This document shows, piece by piece, positions 52,228-61,573 of a DNA stretch of 64,000 nt. The notes below the pieces were generated by a model. The model had not been told where the DNA came from. It saw only the letters and a program-made list of their open reading frames with translations, and did not search any database. The position numbers and the translations under genes were made by a program. Source of the stretch: Bacteroides congonensis (GTDB lineage: Bacteria; Bacteroidota; Bacteroidia; Bacteroidales; Bacteroidaceae); NCBI RefSeq assembly GCF_900130125.1, contig NZ_FQXY01000010.1:1550001-1614000 (forward strand), given 5' to 3'. Numbering within the stretch: the first letter of the stretch is position 1; each line of letters begins with the position of its first letter.

Positions 52228-54345
52228 ATGGCTAAGCAAGATTTACATTTGACTCGTAATATTGGTATCATGGCTCACATCGATGCCGGAAAAACAACAA
52301 CTTCTGAACGTATCCTGTTCTATACTGGATTGACTCACAAAATTGGTGAGGTACATGATGGTGCTGCTACTATGGACTGGATGGAGCAGGAGCAAGAACG
52401 TGGTATTACTATTACGTCTGCTGCAACAACAACAAGGTGGAAATATGATGGTGATACTTACAAAATCAACTTGATTGATACTCCGGGACACGTTGACTTT
52501 ACTGCTGAAGTAGAACGTTCGTTACGTATTTTGGATGGTGCTGTTGCTGCTTATTGTGCGGTAGGTGGCGTAGAACCACAGTCTGAAACAGTATGGCGTC
52601 AAGCTGATAAATATAACGTACCTCGTATTGCATACGTTAACAAAATGGACCGTTCTGGTGCAGACTTCTTCGAGGTTGTGCGCCAGATGAAGGACGTTTT
52701 GGGTGCTAATCCGTGCCCGATTGTTGTTCCTATCGGTGCAGAAGAATCTTTCAAAGGCTTGGTTGATTTGATCAAGATGAAAGCTATCTATTGGCATGAC
52801 GAAACAATGGGTGCTGATTATACAGTGGAAGAAATACCTGCTGATCTTGTTGATGAAGCAAACGAATGGAGAGATAAAATGCTCGAAAAAGTAGCAGAAT
52901 TTGATGATGCTTTAATGGAGAAATATTTCGATGACCCTTCTACTATTACTGAAGAAGAAGTGTTGAGAGCTCTTCGTAAGGCTACTGTTCAAATGGCTGT
53001 TGTTCCGATGCTCTGCGGTTCTTCATTCAAGAACAAGGGGGTTCAGACATTGCTAGACTATGTTTGTGCTTTCTTGCCTTCTCCATTGGATACGGAAAAT
53101 GTAATCGGTACAAATCCTGATACTGGTGCTGAAGAAGATCGTAAGCCTAGTGATGATGAAAAGACTTCTGCATTGGCATTTAAGATTGCAACAGACCCGT
53201 ATGTAGGTCGTTTGACATTCTTCCGTGTGTACTCAGGTAAGATTGAAGCTGGTTCTTATATCTATAATTCTCGCTCAGGCAAGAAGGAGCGTGTTTCCCG
53301 TTTATTCCAGATGCATTCAAATAAACAGAATCCGGTTGACGTAATCGGTGCTGGTGATATTGGTGCAGGTGTAGGTTTTAAAGATATCCATACTGGTGAT
53401 ACTTTGTGTGATGAAAGTGCACCGATTGTACTCGAATCAATGGACTTCCCAGAACCGGTTATCGGTATTGCTGTTGAGCCTAAGACTCAGAAAGATATGG
53501 ATAAATTGTCTAATGGTTTGGCTAAACTGGCTGAAGAAGATCCGACATTTACAGTGAAAACTGACGAACAGACAGGTCAGACGGTTATCTCTGGTATGGG
53601 TGAGCTTCACTTGGATATCATTATTGACCGTTTGAAGCGTGAGTTTAAAGTAGAATGTAACCAAGGTAAGCCTCAGGTAAACTATAAGGAAGCTATCACA
53701 AAAACAGTTGACCTTCGTGAGGTTTATAAAAAACAATCTGGCGGTCGCGGTAAGTTTGCTGATATTATCGTTAAGATCGGTCCGGTTGATGAAGACTTTA
53801 AAGAAGGTGGATTGCAGTTTATCGATGAAGTGAAAGGTGGTAATATTCCTAAAGAATTTATTCCTTCAGTACAGAAAGGTTTCACTTCTGCGATGAAGAA
53901 TGGTGTCTTGGCAGGTTATCCATTGGATTCACTGAAGGTAACTTTGATTGATGGTTCATTCCACCCGGTTGACTCTGACCAGTTATCTTTTGAAATCTGT
54001 GCTATCCAGGCATATAAGAATGCATGTGCTAAAGCCGGTCCTGTATTGATGGAGCCTATCATGAAGCTGGAAGTTGTAACTCCGGAAGAAAACATGGGTG
54101 ATGTTATTGGTGACTTGAACAAGCGTCGTGGTCAGGTTGAAGGTATGGAATCGAGCCGTTCAGGTGCTCGTATTGTAAAGGCAATGGTTCCGTTGGCTGA
54201 AATGTTTGGTTACGTGACTGCATTGCGTACTATTACTTCGGGTCGTGCGACTTCATCAATGGTTTACTCTCATCACGCTCAGGTTTCTACTTCTATTGCT
54301 AAAGCAGTATTGGATGAAGTAAAGGGACGTGCTGATTTACTCTAA
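52228..54345 (+). CDS. fusA: Elongation factor G
   Basis: 705 residues. The G domain has MAHIDAGKTTTSERILFYTG, switch II DTPGHVDFTAEVERSL and NKMDRSGADFF. Domain IV has GKFADIIVKIGPV and domain V ends SSMVYSHHAQVSTSIAKAVL. It drives translocation of tRNA and mRNA. Last gene of the str unit; a hairpin lies between it and rpsJ. Confidence 0.98.
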   Translation: MAKQDLHLTRNIGIMAHIDAGKTTTSERILFYTGLTHKIGEVHDGAATMDWMEQEQERGITITSAATTTRWKYDGDTYKINLIDTPGHVDFTAEVERSLRILDGAVAAYCAVGGVEPQSETVWRQADKYNVPRIAYVNKMDRSGADFFEVVRQMKDVLGANPCPIVVPIGAEESFKGLVDLIKMKAIYWHDETMGADYTVEEIPADLVDEANEWRDKMLEKVAEFDDALMEKYFDDPSTITEEEVLRALRKATVQMAVVPMLCGSSFKNKGVQTLLDYVCAFLPSPLDTENVIGTNPDTGAEEDRKPSDDEKTSALAFKIATDPYVGRLTFFRVYSGKIEAGSYIYNSRSGKKERVSRLFQMHSNKQNPVDVIGAGDIGAGVGFKDIHTGDTLCDESAPIVLESMDFPEPVIGIAVEPKTQKDMDKLSNGLAKLAEEDPTFTVKTDEQTGQTVISGMGELHLDIIIDRLKREFKVECNQGKPQVNYKEAITKTVDLREVYKKQSGGRGKFADIIVKIGPVDEDFKEGGLQFIDEVKGGNIPKEFIPSVQKGFTSAMKNGVLAGYPLDSLKVTLIDGSFHPVDSDQLSFEICAIQAYKNACAKAGPVLMEPIMKLEVVTPEENMGDVIGDLNKRRGQVEGMESSRSGARIVKAMVPLAEMFGYVTALRTITSGRATSSMVYSHHAQVSTSIAKAVLDEVKGRADLL

Positions 54346-54358
54346 AATATCTAAGGCA

Positions 54359-54386
54359 GCAGGCTAGCGAATGACTCTTAGCCTGC
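54359..54386 (+). terminator. Hairpin between fusA and rpsJ
   Basis: GCAGGCTA (54359-54366) pairs with TAGCCTGC (54379-54386) across a 12-base loop and is followed by a T-rich stretch. It could partly separate the str and S10 units. Confidence 0.5.
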
Positions 54387-54425
54387 CGCTTTATCTTATT
54401 TATAACTATCTAAAATTAAAATATA

Positions 54426-54731
54426 ATGAGTCAGAAAATTAGAATTAAATTGAAATCTTACGACCACAACTTGGTTGACAAATCAGCTGAGAAAATTGTA
54501 AGAACCGTAAAGGCTACGGGTGCTATTGTTAGTGGTCCAATTCCTCTTCCTACGCACAAGCGTATCTTTACAGTGAACCGCTCGACTTTCGTTAACAAGA
54601 AGTCTCGTGAACAGTTTGAACTCTCTTCTTATAAGAGATTGATCGACATCTATAGCTCAACAGCTAAGACAGTGGACGCTCTGATGAAGTTGGAGTTACC
54701 GAGTGGTGTGGAAGTAGAAATTAAAGTTTGA
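54426..54731 (+). CDS. rpsJ: 30S ribosomal protein S10
   Basis: 101 residues: IRIKLKSYDHNLVDKSAEKI, GPIPLPTHKRIFTVNRS, and the DIYSSTAKTVDALMKLELPS end are conserved S10 features. It also takes part in antitermination as NusE. First gene of the S10 series; rplC follows after 18 bases. Confidence 0.98.
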   Translation: MSQKIRIKLKSYDHNLVDKSAEKIVRTVKATGAIVSGPIPLPTHKRIFTVNRSTFVNKKSREQFELSSYKRLIDIYSSTAKTVDALMKLELPSGVEVEIKV

Positions 54732-54749
54732 TAATTAAAAATTAGTGAA

Positions 54750-55367
54750 ATGCCAGGATTATTAGGAAAAAAAATCGGAATGACATCCGTTTTCAGTGCC
54801 GATGGTAAGAACGTACCATGCACTGTTATCGAAGCAGGTCCTTGTGTTGTTACTCAGGTTAAAACCGTAGAGAAAGATGGCTATGCAGCTGTTCAGTTGG
54901 GTTTCCAGGACAAAAAGGAAAAACATACAACTAAACCGTTGATGGGTCATTTCAAAAGAGCTGGAGTAACACCGAAGAGACACTTGGCCGAGTTCAAAGA
55001 ATTTGAAACAGAATTGAATCTGGGTGATACAGTTACTGTAGAATTGTTCGATGGCGCTGACTTTGTTGACGTTGTTGGTACTTCTAAAGGTAAAGGTTTC
55101 CAGGGTGTAGTAAAAAGACATGGTTTTGGTGGTGTAGGTCAGGCTACTCACGGACAGCACAACCGCGCTCGTAAACCGGGTTCTATCGGTGCTTGTTCTT
55201 ACCCTGCAAAAGTATTCAAGGGAATGCGCATGGGTGGACAACTTGGCGGTGACAGAGTCACTGTACAAAACTTGCAGGTATTAAAAGTAATCGCGGAGCA
55301 TAACCTTCTTTTGATCAAAGGTTCTATCCCGGGTTGCAAAGGTTCAATCGTATTAATTGAGAAATAA
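54750..55367 (+). CDS. rplC: 50S ribosomal protein L3
   Basis: 205 residues. LLGKKIGMTSVFSADGKNV starts the protein; GKGFQGVVKRHGFGGVGQAT and HNRARKPGSIGACSYPAKVF form the central extension reaching towards the peptidyl-transferase centre. The stop and the start of rplD overlap in TAATGG, which suggests translational coupling. Confidence 0.98.
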   Translation: MPGLLGKKIGMTSVFSADGKNVPCTVIEAGPCVVTQVKTVEKDGYAAVQLGFQDKKEKHTTKPLMGHFKRAGVTPKRHLAEFKEFETELNLGDTVTVELFDGADFVDVVGTSKGKGFQGVVKRHGFGGVGQATHGQHNRARKPGSIGACSYPAKVFKGMRMGGQLGGDRVTVQNLQVLKVIAEHNLLLIKGSIPGCKGSIVLIEK

Positions 55368-55993
55368 TGGAAGTTAACGTATATAACATTAAAGGTGAAG
55401 ACACTGGGAGAAAGGTTACGTTAAACGAATCTATCTTCGGAATTGAGCCCAACGACCACGCTATCTATCTGGACGTAAAACAATTTATGGCCAACCAGCG
55501 CCAGGGTACTCATAAGTCAAAAGAAAGAAGTGAAATCAGTGGTTCTACTCGTAAGATCGGTCGTCAGAAAGGTGGCGGTGGAGCACGTCGTGGTGATATG
55601 AATTCACCGGTTCTCGTTGGTGGTGCACGTGTTTTCGGCCCGAAACCAAGAGACTACTTCTTCAAGTTGAATAAAAAAGTTAAGACATTGGCTCGTAAGT
55701 CCGCTTTGTCTTATAAAGCTCAAAACAATGCAATCGTTGTTGTGGAAGATTTCAATTTCGAAGCTCCGAAGACAAAGGATTTCGTTGCAATGACAAAAAA
55801 TCTTAAAGTTTCCGATAAAAAGCTACTTGTAATTTTACCGGAAGCAAATAAAAACGTATATTTGTCAGCTCGTAACATCGAGGGTGCTAATGTGCAGACT
55901 ATTTCAGGATTAAATACTTACAGAGTATTGAATGCTGGAGTTGTTGTGCTTACTGAAAACTCTTTGAAGGCTATTGACAATATCTTAATTTAA
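55367..55993 (+). CDS. rplD: 50S ribosomal protein L4
   Basis: 208 residues. The internal loop GSTRKIGRQKGGGGARRGDM lines the exit tunnel, and LARKSALSYKAQNNAIVVVE follows. It starts within the rplC stop codon. In other bacteria L4 represses the S10 operon; no such site was searched for here. Confidence 0.98.
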   Translation: MEVNVYNIKGEDTGRKVTLNESIFGIEPNDHAIYLDVKQFMANQRQGTHKSKERSEISGSTRKIGRQKGGGGARRGDMNSPVLVGGARVFGPKPRDYFFKLNKKVKTLARKSALSYKAQNNAIVVVEDFNFEAPKTKDFVAMTKNLKVSDKKLLVILPEANKNVYLSARNIEGANVQTISGLNTYRVLNAGVVVLTENSLKAIDNILI

Positions 55994-55994
55994 A

Positions 55995-56001
55995 AAGGAG
56001 G
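55995..56001 (+). promoter_or_regulatory. Strong Shine-Dalgarno sequence before rplW
   Basis: AAGGAGG lies 8 bases before the ATG at 56010, at normal spacing. Such sequences are rare in Bacteroides. Confidence 0.75.
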
Positions 56002-56009
56002 CTTAAATA

Positions 56010-56300
56010 ATGGGAATTATTATTAAACCGTTGGTAACAGAAAAAATGACTGCAATCACTGATAAGCTGAATCGTTTCGGCTTTGTTGTGCGTCCTGATG
56101 CTAACAAACTGGAAATTAAGAAGGAAGTTGAAGCTCTTTATAATGTTACTGTAGTTGATGTGAATACTGTAAAGTATGCTGGCAAAAATAAGAGCCGTTA
56201 TACCAAGGCAGGTATCATCAATGGTCGTACGAATGCATTCAAAAAAGCAATCGTGACATTGAAAGAAGGAGATACTATTGATTTTTATAGCAATATTTAA
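56010..56300 (+). CDS. rplW: 50S ribosomal protein L23
   Basis: 96 residues starting GIIIKPLVTEKMTAITDKLN and containing VDVNTVKYAGKNKSRYTKAG. L23 lies at the exit tunnel and docks trigger factor and SRP. It ends 5 bases before rplB. Confidence 0.97.
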   Translation: MGIIIKPLVTEKMTAITDKLNRFGFVVRPDANKLEIKKEVEALYNVTVVDVNTVKYAGKNKSRYTKAGIINGRTNAFKKAIVTLKEGDTIDFYSNI

Positions 56301-56305
56301 TAAAA

Positions 56306-57130
56306 ATGGCAGTACGTAAATTTAAGCCCACAACACCGGGGCAAAGACATAAAATTATTGGTACTTTCGAGGAAATTACTGCATCAGTACCAGAAAAGTC
56401 TCTTGTATATGGTAAGAAATCATCTGGCGGTCGTAACAGCGAAGGTAAGATGACTATGCGCTACATGGGTGGCGGTCATAGAAAGGTGATTAGAATTGTT
56501 GATTTCAAGAGAAATAAGGACGGTGTTCCGGCAGTGGTTAAGACAATTGAATACGATCCGAATCGTTCGGCTCGTATCGCTTTGTTATTCTATGCTGATG
56601 GAGAAAAAAGATATATTATTGCTCCCAATGGATTGCAAGTTGGCACAACTCTGATGTCAGGTGAAACAGCAGCGCCAGAGATTGGTAATGCTCTTCCTCT
56701 TCAAAACATTCCGGTGGGTACTGTGATTCACAATATCGAATTACGTCCGGGACAGGGTGCTGCTCTGGTTCGTTCGGCTGGTAACTTTGCACAGTTGACT
56801 TCTCGTGAGGGTAAGTATTGTGTAATCAAGTTGCCTTCAGGTGAAGTAAGACAGATTCTTAGCACATGTAAAGCTACTATCGGTAGTGTAGGTAACTCTG
56901 ATCATGGATTGGAAAGTTCAGGTAAAGCTGGACGCTCTCGTTGGCAAGGACGCCGTCCTCGTAACCGTGGCGTTGTTATGAACCCGGTTGATCACCCGAT
57001 GGGTGGTGGTGAAGGACGTGCTTCAGGAGGTCATCCAAGATCACGTAAGGGATTGTACGCTAAGGGACTTAAGACTAGAGCTCCTAAGAAACAATCATCT
57101 AAGTACATTATTGAGAGAAGAAAAAAGTAA
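56306..57130 (+). CDS. rplB: 50S ribosomal protein L2
   Basis: 274 residues. The C-terminal signature NPVDHPMGGGEGRASGGHPR, with the His close to the peptidyl-transferase centre, is intact, as is GRNSEGKMTMRYMGGGHRK near the N terminus. L2 is needed for subunit joining and peptide bond formation. Confidence 0.98.
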   Translation: MAVRKFKPTTPGQRHKIIGTFEEITASVPEKSLVYGKKSSGGRNSEGKMTMRYMGGGHRKVIRIVDFKRNKDGVPAVVKTIEYDPNRSARIALLFYADGEKRYIIAPNGLQVGTTLMSGETAAPEIGNALPLQNIPVGTVIHNIELRPGQGAALVRSAGNFAQLTSREGKYCVIKLPSGEVRQILSTCKATIGSVGNSDHGLESSGKAGRSRWQGRRPRNRGVVMNPVDHPMGGGEGRASGGHPRSRKGLYAKGLKTRAPKKQSSKYIIERRKK

Positions 57131-57150
57131 TCTGATTAATTGAGTAAACT

Positions 57151-57420
57151 ATGAGTCGTTCATTAAAAAAAGGTCCATATATTAACGTAAAGCTTGAAAA
57201 GAGAATTTTTGCCATGAATGAATCTGGCAAAAAAGTCGTAGTAAAGACTTGGGCCAGAGCTTCAATGATTTCGCCTGATTTTGTAGGCCATACAGTTGCA
57301 GTTCACAATGGAAATAAATTTATTCCTGTTTATGTTACCGAGAATATGGTAGGACACAAGTTGGGCGAATTTGCTCCAACTCGTACATTCAGAGGACACG
57401 CTGGTAACAAGAAAAGATAA
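57151..57420 (+). CDS. rpsS: 30S ribosomal protein S19
   Basis: 89 residues: SRSLKKGPYINVKLEKRIFA, WARASMISPDFVGHTVAVHN and KLGEFAPTRTFRGHAGNKK. It binds the 30S head beside S13. Confidence 0.98.
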   Translation: MSRSLKKGPYINVKLEKRIFAMNESGKKVVVKTWARASMISPDFVGHTVAVHNGNKFIPVYVTENMVGHKLGEFAPTRTFRGHAGNKKR

Positions 57421-57456
57421 CAGGATTTATTTGAAATAATAAAGTAATAAATAATA

Positions 57457-57867
57457 ATGGGAGCAAGAAAAAAAATATCGGCTGAAAAGAGAAAAGAAGC
57501 CCTTAAGACCATGTATTTTGCAAAATTGCAAAATGTTCCTACTTCTCCGCGTAAGATGCGTCTGGTTGCAGACATGATCCGTGGTATGGAAGTGAACAGA
57601 GCACTTGGTGTTTTGAAATTTTCTTCAAAAGAAGCTGCTGCAAGAGTGGAAAAATTGCTTCGCTCTGCAATTGCTAACTGGGAACAGAAAAACGAACGTA
57701 AAGCAGAAAGTGGCGAGTTGTTCGTAACACAGATTTTTGTTGATGGTGGCGCTACACTCAAAAGAATGAGACCGGCACCGCAGGGTAGAGGTTATAGAAT
57801 TCGCAAACGTTCAAATCACGTAACATTGTTCGTTGGTGCTAAAAGTAATAACGAAGATCAAAATTAA
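57457..57867 (+). CDS. rplV: 50S ribosomal protein L22
   Basis: 136 residues. VPTSPRKMRLVADMIRGMEV and the beta-hairpin region VDGGATLKRMRPAPQGRGYR, which reaches into the exit tunnel, are conserved. It starts 36 bases after rpsS and ends 5 bases before rpsC. Confidence 0.98.
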   Translation: MGARKKISAEKRKEALKTMYFAKLQNVPTSPRKMRLVADMIRGMEVNRALGVLKFSSKEAAARVEKLLRSAIANWEQKNERKAESGELFVTQIFVDGGATLKRMRPAPQGRGYRIRKRSNHVTLFVGAKSNNEDQN

Positions 57868-57872
57868 GGTAG

Positions 57873-58604
57873 ATGGGACAAAAAGTTAATCCAATAAGCA
57901 ACCGTTTAGGAATTATCAGAGGATGGGATTCTAACTGGTATGGTGGAAATGATTACGGTGATTCTTTGCTGGAAGATAGCAAAATCCGTAAATATCTTAA
58001 TGCAAGACTTGCAAAGGCAAGTGTATCAAGAATCGTAATTGAACGTACGCTGAAGCTCGTTACTATTACTGTTTGTACTGCTCGCCCGGGTATTATTATC
58101 GGTAAAGGTGGCCAAGAAGTTGATAAGCTAAAGGAGGAGTTGAAGAAGGTTACCGACAAAGATATTCAAATCAATATCTTTGAAGTGAAAAGACCTGAAC
58201 TGGATGCTGTGATTGTTGCTAACAACATCGCTCGCCAGGTAGAAGGTAAAATTGCCTATCGCCGTGCCATCAAGATGGCTATCGCAAACACAATGCGTAT
58301 GGGGGCTGAAGGTATCAAAATTCAGATTTCAGGACGTTTGAATGGAGCTGAAATGGCTCGTTCTGAAATGTATAAAGAAGGAAGAACTCCGTTGCACACT
58401 TTCAGAGCTGATATCGACTACTGTCATGCAGAAGCATTGACTAAGGTAGGTTTGCTGGGTATCAAAGTTTGGATTTGTAGAGGTGAAGTATTTGGTAAGA
58501 GAGAATTAGCTCCGAACTTTACACAAAGCAAAGAAAGTGGTCGTGGAAACAATGGTGGAAACAACGGCGGAAAGAACTTCAAAAGAAAGAAAAATAATCG
58601 CTAA
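57873..58604 (+). CDS. rpsC: 30S ribosomal protein S3
   Basis: 243 residues. The N-terminal KH domain has CTARPGIIIGKGGQEVDKLK and the C-terminal part has GRLNGAEMARSEMYKEGRTP. The tail is rich in Asn, Gly and Lys (GRGNNGGNNGGKNFKRKKNN), which is unstructured and longer than in E. coli. S3 lines the mRNA entry channel. Confidence 0.98.
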   Translation: MGQKVNPISNRLGIIRGWDSNWYGGNDYGDSLLEDSKIRKYLNARLAKASVSRIVIERTLKLVTITVCTARPGIIIGKGGQEVDKLKEELKKVTDKDIQINIFEVKRPELDAVIVANNIARQVEGKIAYRRAIKMAIANTMRMGAEGIKIQISGRLNGAEMARSEMYKEGRTPLHTFRADIDYCHAEALTKVGLLGIKVWICRGEVFGKRELAPNFTQSKESGRGNNGGNNGGKNFKRKKNNR

Positions 58605-58627
58605 ACGAATTTGAATTTTAGGAAACT

Positions 58628-59062
58628 ATGTTACAACCGAAAAAGACAAAATTCAGAAGACAACAAAAAGGCCGTCAGAAAGGAATTGCTCAGAGAGGCA
58701 ATCAGCTGGCCTTTGGTTCTTTTGGCATAAAGGCTTTGGAGACTAAGTGGATTACAGGCCGTCAGATCGAAGCTGCTCGTATTGCAGTAACAAGATATAT
58801 GCAACGTCAAGGACAGATCTGGATCCGTATATTCCCGGACAAACCGATCACTAGAAAACCTGCCGATGTACGTATGGGTAAAGGTAAAGGTGCTCCGGAA
58901 GGATTTGTGGCTCCTGTGACTCCAGGTAGAATCATTATTGAAGCTGAAGGAGTATCTTACGAAATCGCGAAAGAAGCATTGCGCTTAGCTGCTCAAAAGC
59001 TTCCTATTACAACGAAGTTTGTCGTAAGACGTGATTATGATATTCAAAATCAAAATGCGTAA
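58628..59062 (+). CDS. rplP: 50S ribosomal protein L16
   Basis: 144 residues: MLQPKKTKFRRQQKGRQKGI, GRQIEAARIAVTRYMQRQGQ, IRIFPDKPITRKPADVRMGK. L16 lies near the A-site tRNA elbow. rpmC follows after 5 bases. Confidence 0.98.
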   Translation: MLQPKKTKFRRQQKGRQKGIAQRGNQLAFGSFGIKALETKWITGRQIEAARIAVTRYMQRQGQIWIRIFPDKPITRKPADVRMGKGKGAPEGFVAPVTPGRIIIEAEGVSYEIAKEALRLAAQKLPITTKFVVRRDYDIQNQNA

Positions 59063-59067
59063 GTGTT

Positions 59068-59265
59068 ATGAAAATTGCAGAAATTAAAGAAATGACTACT
59101 AGTGATTTAGTAGAAAGAGTAGAGGCAGAAACAGCTAATTATGACCAAATGGTTATCAATCATTCTATTTCTCCTTTGGAAAATCCTGCTCAAATCAAAC
59201 AATTACGCAGGACTATTGCGCGTATGAAAACTGAGTTACGCCAAAGAGAACTTAACAATAAATGA
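59068..59265 (+). CDS. rpmC: 50S ribosomal protein L29
   Basis: 65 residues forming two helices: KIAEIKEMTTSDLVERVEAE and NPAQIKQLRRTIARMKTELR. It sits near the exit tunnel beside L23. Its stop overlaps the next start in ATGA. Confidence 0.95.
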   Translation: MKIAEIKEMTTSDLVERVEAETANYDQMVINHSISPLENPAQIKQLRRTIARMKTELRQRELNNK

Positions 59266-59531
59266 TCAGCTTGATGGAAGCAAGAAATTTAAGAAAAGAA
59301 AGAACAGGGGTTGTTGTGAGCAATAAGATGGATAAGACTATCACAATTGCAGCCAAATTTAAGGAAAAACACCCTATATATGGTAAGTTCGTTAGCAAAA
59401 CGAAGAAGTACCATGCTCACGATGAAAAGAATGAATGCAATATCGGTGATACTGTAAGCATCATGGAAACTCGTCCTTTGAGCAAGACTAAAAGATGGAG
59501 ATTAGTAGAAATAATTGAAAGAGCTAAGTAA
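59262..59531 (+). CDS. rpsQ: 30S ribosomal protein S17
   Basis: 89 residues from the ATG that overlaps the rpmC stop (ATGA), a coupling pattern. The alternative ATG at 59274 gives 85 residues beginning MEARNLRKERTGVVVSNKMD and is also plausible. RNA-binding stretches SKTKKYHAHDEKN and ETRPLSKTKRWRLVEI are standard. Confidence 0.95.
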   Translation: MISLMEARNLRKERTGVVVSNKMDKTITIAAKFKEKHPIYGKFVSKTKKYHAHDEKNECNIGDTVSIMETRPLSKTKRWRLVEIIERAK

Positions 59532-59533
59532 TT

Positions 59534-59899
59534 ATGATACAAGTAGAATCCAGACTTACAGTATGTGATAACAGTGGAGCTAAAGAGGCTATGTGTATCC
59601 GCGTTTTGGGTGGTACACGTCGTCGTTACGCTTCAGTGGGGGATGTCATTGTTGTTTCAGTGAAGAGTGTTATCCCTTCTAGTGATGTTAAAAAAGGTGC
59701 AGTATCAAAGGCTTTGATTGTACGTACAAAGAAAGAAATCCGTCGTCCTGATGGTTCTTATATACGTTTTGATGATAATGCTTGCGTGTTGTTGAATAAT
59801 GCAGGTGAAATTAGAGGAAGTCGTATTTTCGGTCCTGTAGCAAGAGAACTTCGTGCTACTAACATGAAAGTTGTGTCACTTGCGCCTGAGGTACTTTAA
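59534..59899 (+). CDS. rplN: 50S ribosomal protein L14
   Basis: 121 residues: MIQVESRLTVCDNSGAKEAM, IVRTKKEIRRPDGSYIRFDD and GSRIFGPVARELR, the L14 signature. It bridges the subunits. It starts 2 bases after rpsQ. Confidence 0.98.
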   Translation: MIQVESRLTVCDNSGAKEAMCIRVLGGTRRRYASVGDVIVVSVKSVIPSSDVKKGAVSKALIVRTKKEIRRPDGSYIRFDDNACVLLNNAGEIRGSRIFGPVARELRATNMKVVSLAPEVL

Positions 59900-59919
59900 T
59901 TTTGTAAAAGATTTAAGTA

Positions 59920-60249
59920 ATGAGTAAATTACATATTAAAAAAGGCGATACAGTTTACGTAAATGCTGGTGAAGATAAGGGCAAAACTGGTCGTGTATTG
60001 AAGGTTCTTGTTAAAGAAGGACGTGCATTTGTAGAAGGTATCAACATGGTATCTAAAAGCACAAAACCGAATGCAAAGAATCCGCAAGGTGGTATTGTGA
60101 AGCAGGAAGCTTCTATCCACGTTTCAAACTTGAACCCGGTTGATCCAAAAACTGGTAAAGCAACGCGTATTGGGAGAAAAGTAAGTTCTTTGGAAGGTAA
60201 AAGAACTGTAGTGCGTTATTCTAAAAAATCAGGAGAGGAGATTAAGTAA
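59920..60249 (+). CDS. rplX: 50S ribosomal protein L24
   Basis: 109 residues with the KOW motif KKGDTVYVNAGEDKGKTGRV and GINMVSKSTKPNAKNPQGGI. It starts assembly of the 50S subunit. The stop and the rplE start overlap (TAATG). Confidence 0.97.
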   Translation: MSKLHIKKGDTVYVNAGEDKGKTGRVLKVLVKEGRAFVEGINMVSKSTKPNAKNPQGGIVKQEASIHVSNLNPVDPKTGKATRIGRKVSSLEGKRTVVRYSKKSGEEIK

Positions 60250-60806
60250 TGAGTAATACTGCTAGTCTTAAGAAAGAATATGCAGAGCGTATAGCACCTG
60301 CATTGAAATCACAGTTCCAGTATTCTTCTACAATGCAGATACCCGTACTTAAGAAGATTGTTATCAATCAGGGTTTAGGTATGGCTGTTGCCGATAAGAA
60401 GATTATTGAAGTTGCAATCAATGAAATGACAGCTATTACAGGTCAGAAAGCTGTAGCTACCATTTCTCGTAAAGATATCGCAAACTTTAAGTTGCGTAAA
60501 AAAATGCCGATTGGCGTTATGGTAACTTTACGTCGTGAAAGAATGTACGAATTCCTTGAAAAATTGGTTCGTGTAGCTCTTCCTCGTATCCGTGACTTCA
60601 AAGGTATCGAAAGTAAGTTTGATGGTAAAGGTAACTATACCCTTGGTATTCAGGAACAAATTATTTTCCCTGAAATAAATATCGATAGTATTACAAGAAT
60701 TCTCGGAATGAATATTACCTTTGTAACCTCTGCGGAAACAGATGAAGAAGGTTATGCATTGCTGAAGGAATTCGGTTTACCTTTTAAAAACGCTAAAAAA
60801 GACTAA
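60249..60806 (+). CDS. rplE: 50S ribosomal protein L5
   Basis: 185 residues: YSSTMQIPVLKKIVINQGLG, TGQKAVATISRKDIANFKLR and the DFKGIESKFDGKGNYTLGIQ signature. L5 binds 5S rRNA in the central protuberance. A purine-rich AGGAGAGGAG at 60231-60240 acts as a ribosome site. Confidence 0.98.
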   Translation: MSNTASLKKEYAERIAPALKSQFQYSSTMQIPVLKKIVINQGLGMAVADKKIIEVAINEMTAITGQKAVATISRKDIANFKLRKKMPIGVMVTLRRERMYEFLEKLVRVALPRIRDFKGIESKFDGKGNYTLGIQEQIIFPEINIDSITRILGMNITFVTSAETDEEGYALLKEFGLPFKNAKKD

Positions 60807-60811
60807 TAGAT

Positions 60812-61111
60812 ATGGCAAAGGAATCAATGAAAGCACGTGAAGTAAAACGTGCTAAATTAGTAGCCAAATTCGCGGAAAAAAGAGCTGCTTTGAAGCAAAT
60901 CGTTAGAACAGGTGATCCTGCTGACGCTTTCGAAGCTGCACAGAAGTTGCAAGAGTTGCCGAAGAATTCTAATCCGATTCGTATGCACAACCGTTGCAAA
61001 CTGACTGGTCGTCCTAAAGGTTATATTCGCCAATTCGGAATTTCAAGAATTCAATTCCGTGAAATGGCATCTAACGGACTGATCCCAGGCGTAAAGAAAG
61101 CAAGCTGGTAA
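60812..61111 (+). CDS. rpsN: 30S ribosomal protein S14
   Basis: 99 residues, the longer form without the zinc-binding CxxC pairs (only one Cys is seen, in MHNRCKLTGRPKGY). The ending ISRIQFREMASNGLIPGVKK is typical. It assembles into the 30S head. Confidence 0.97.
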   Translation: MAKESMKAREVKRAKLVAKFAEKRAALKQIVRTGDPADAFEAAQKLQELPKNSNPIRMHNRCKLTGRPKGYIRQFGISRIQFREMASNGLIPGVKKASW

Positions 61112-61162
61112 TTATTGTTTAAATATTGTCAGGGAAGTCCTGATTAATTTAATTTATTTTAT

Positions 61163-61558
61163 ATGACTGATCCAATAGCAGATTATTTGACGAGGTTGCG
61201 GAACGCGATTGGTGCTAAGCACAGAGTTGTTGAAGTTCCCGCTTCGAACTTGAAAAAAGAAATCACTAAGATTCTTTTTGAAAAAGGCTACATTCTTAAC
61301 TATAAGTTTGTAGAAGATGGTCCTCAAGGAACTATTAAGGTTGCCTTGAAGTATGATTCTGTTAACAAAGTTAACGCAATCAAAAAATTAGAAAGAATAT
61401 CTTCTCCGGGTATGCGTAAGTATACTGGTTATAAAGATATGCCGCGTGTTATTAATGGGCTGGGTATTGCTATAATATCTACTTCCAAAGGTGTAATGAC
61501 TAACAAAGAGGCTGCAGAACTGAAGATCGGTGGTGAAGTCTTGTGTTATGTATATTAA
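61163..61558 (+). CDS. rpsH: 30S ribosomal protein S8
   Basis: 131 residues: TDPIADYLTRLRNAIGAKHR and the C-terminal signature GIAIISTSKGVMTNKEA. S8 binds the central domain of 16S rRNA; in E. coli it represses the spc operon. Confidence 0.98.
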   Translation: MTDPIADYLTRLRNAIGAKHRVVEVPASNLKKEITKILFEKGYILNYKFVEDGPQGTIKVALKYDSVNKVNAIKKLERISSPGMRKYTGYKDMPRVINGLGIAIISTSKGVMTNKEAAELKIGGEVLCYVY

Positions 61559-61560
61559 TT

Positions 61561-61566
61561 AGGAGG
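61561..61566 (+). promoter_or_regulatory. Shine-Dalgarno sequence before rplF
   Basis: AGGAGG lies 7 bases before the ATG at 61574, a clear match to the anti-Shine-Dalgarno. Confidence 0.7.
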
Positions 61567-61573
61567 AATTAGA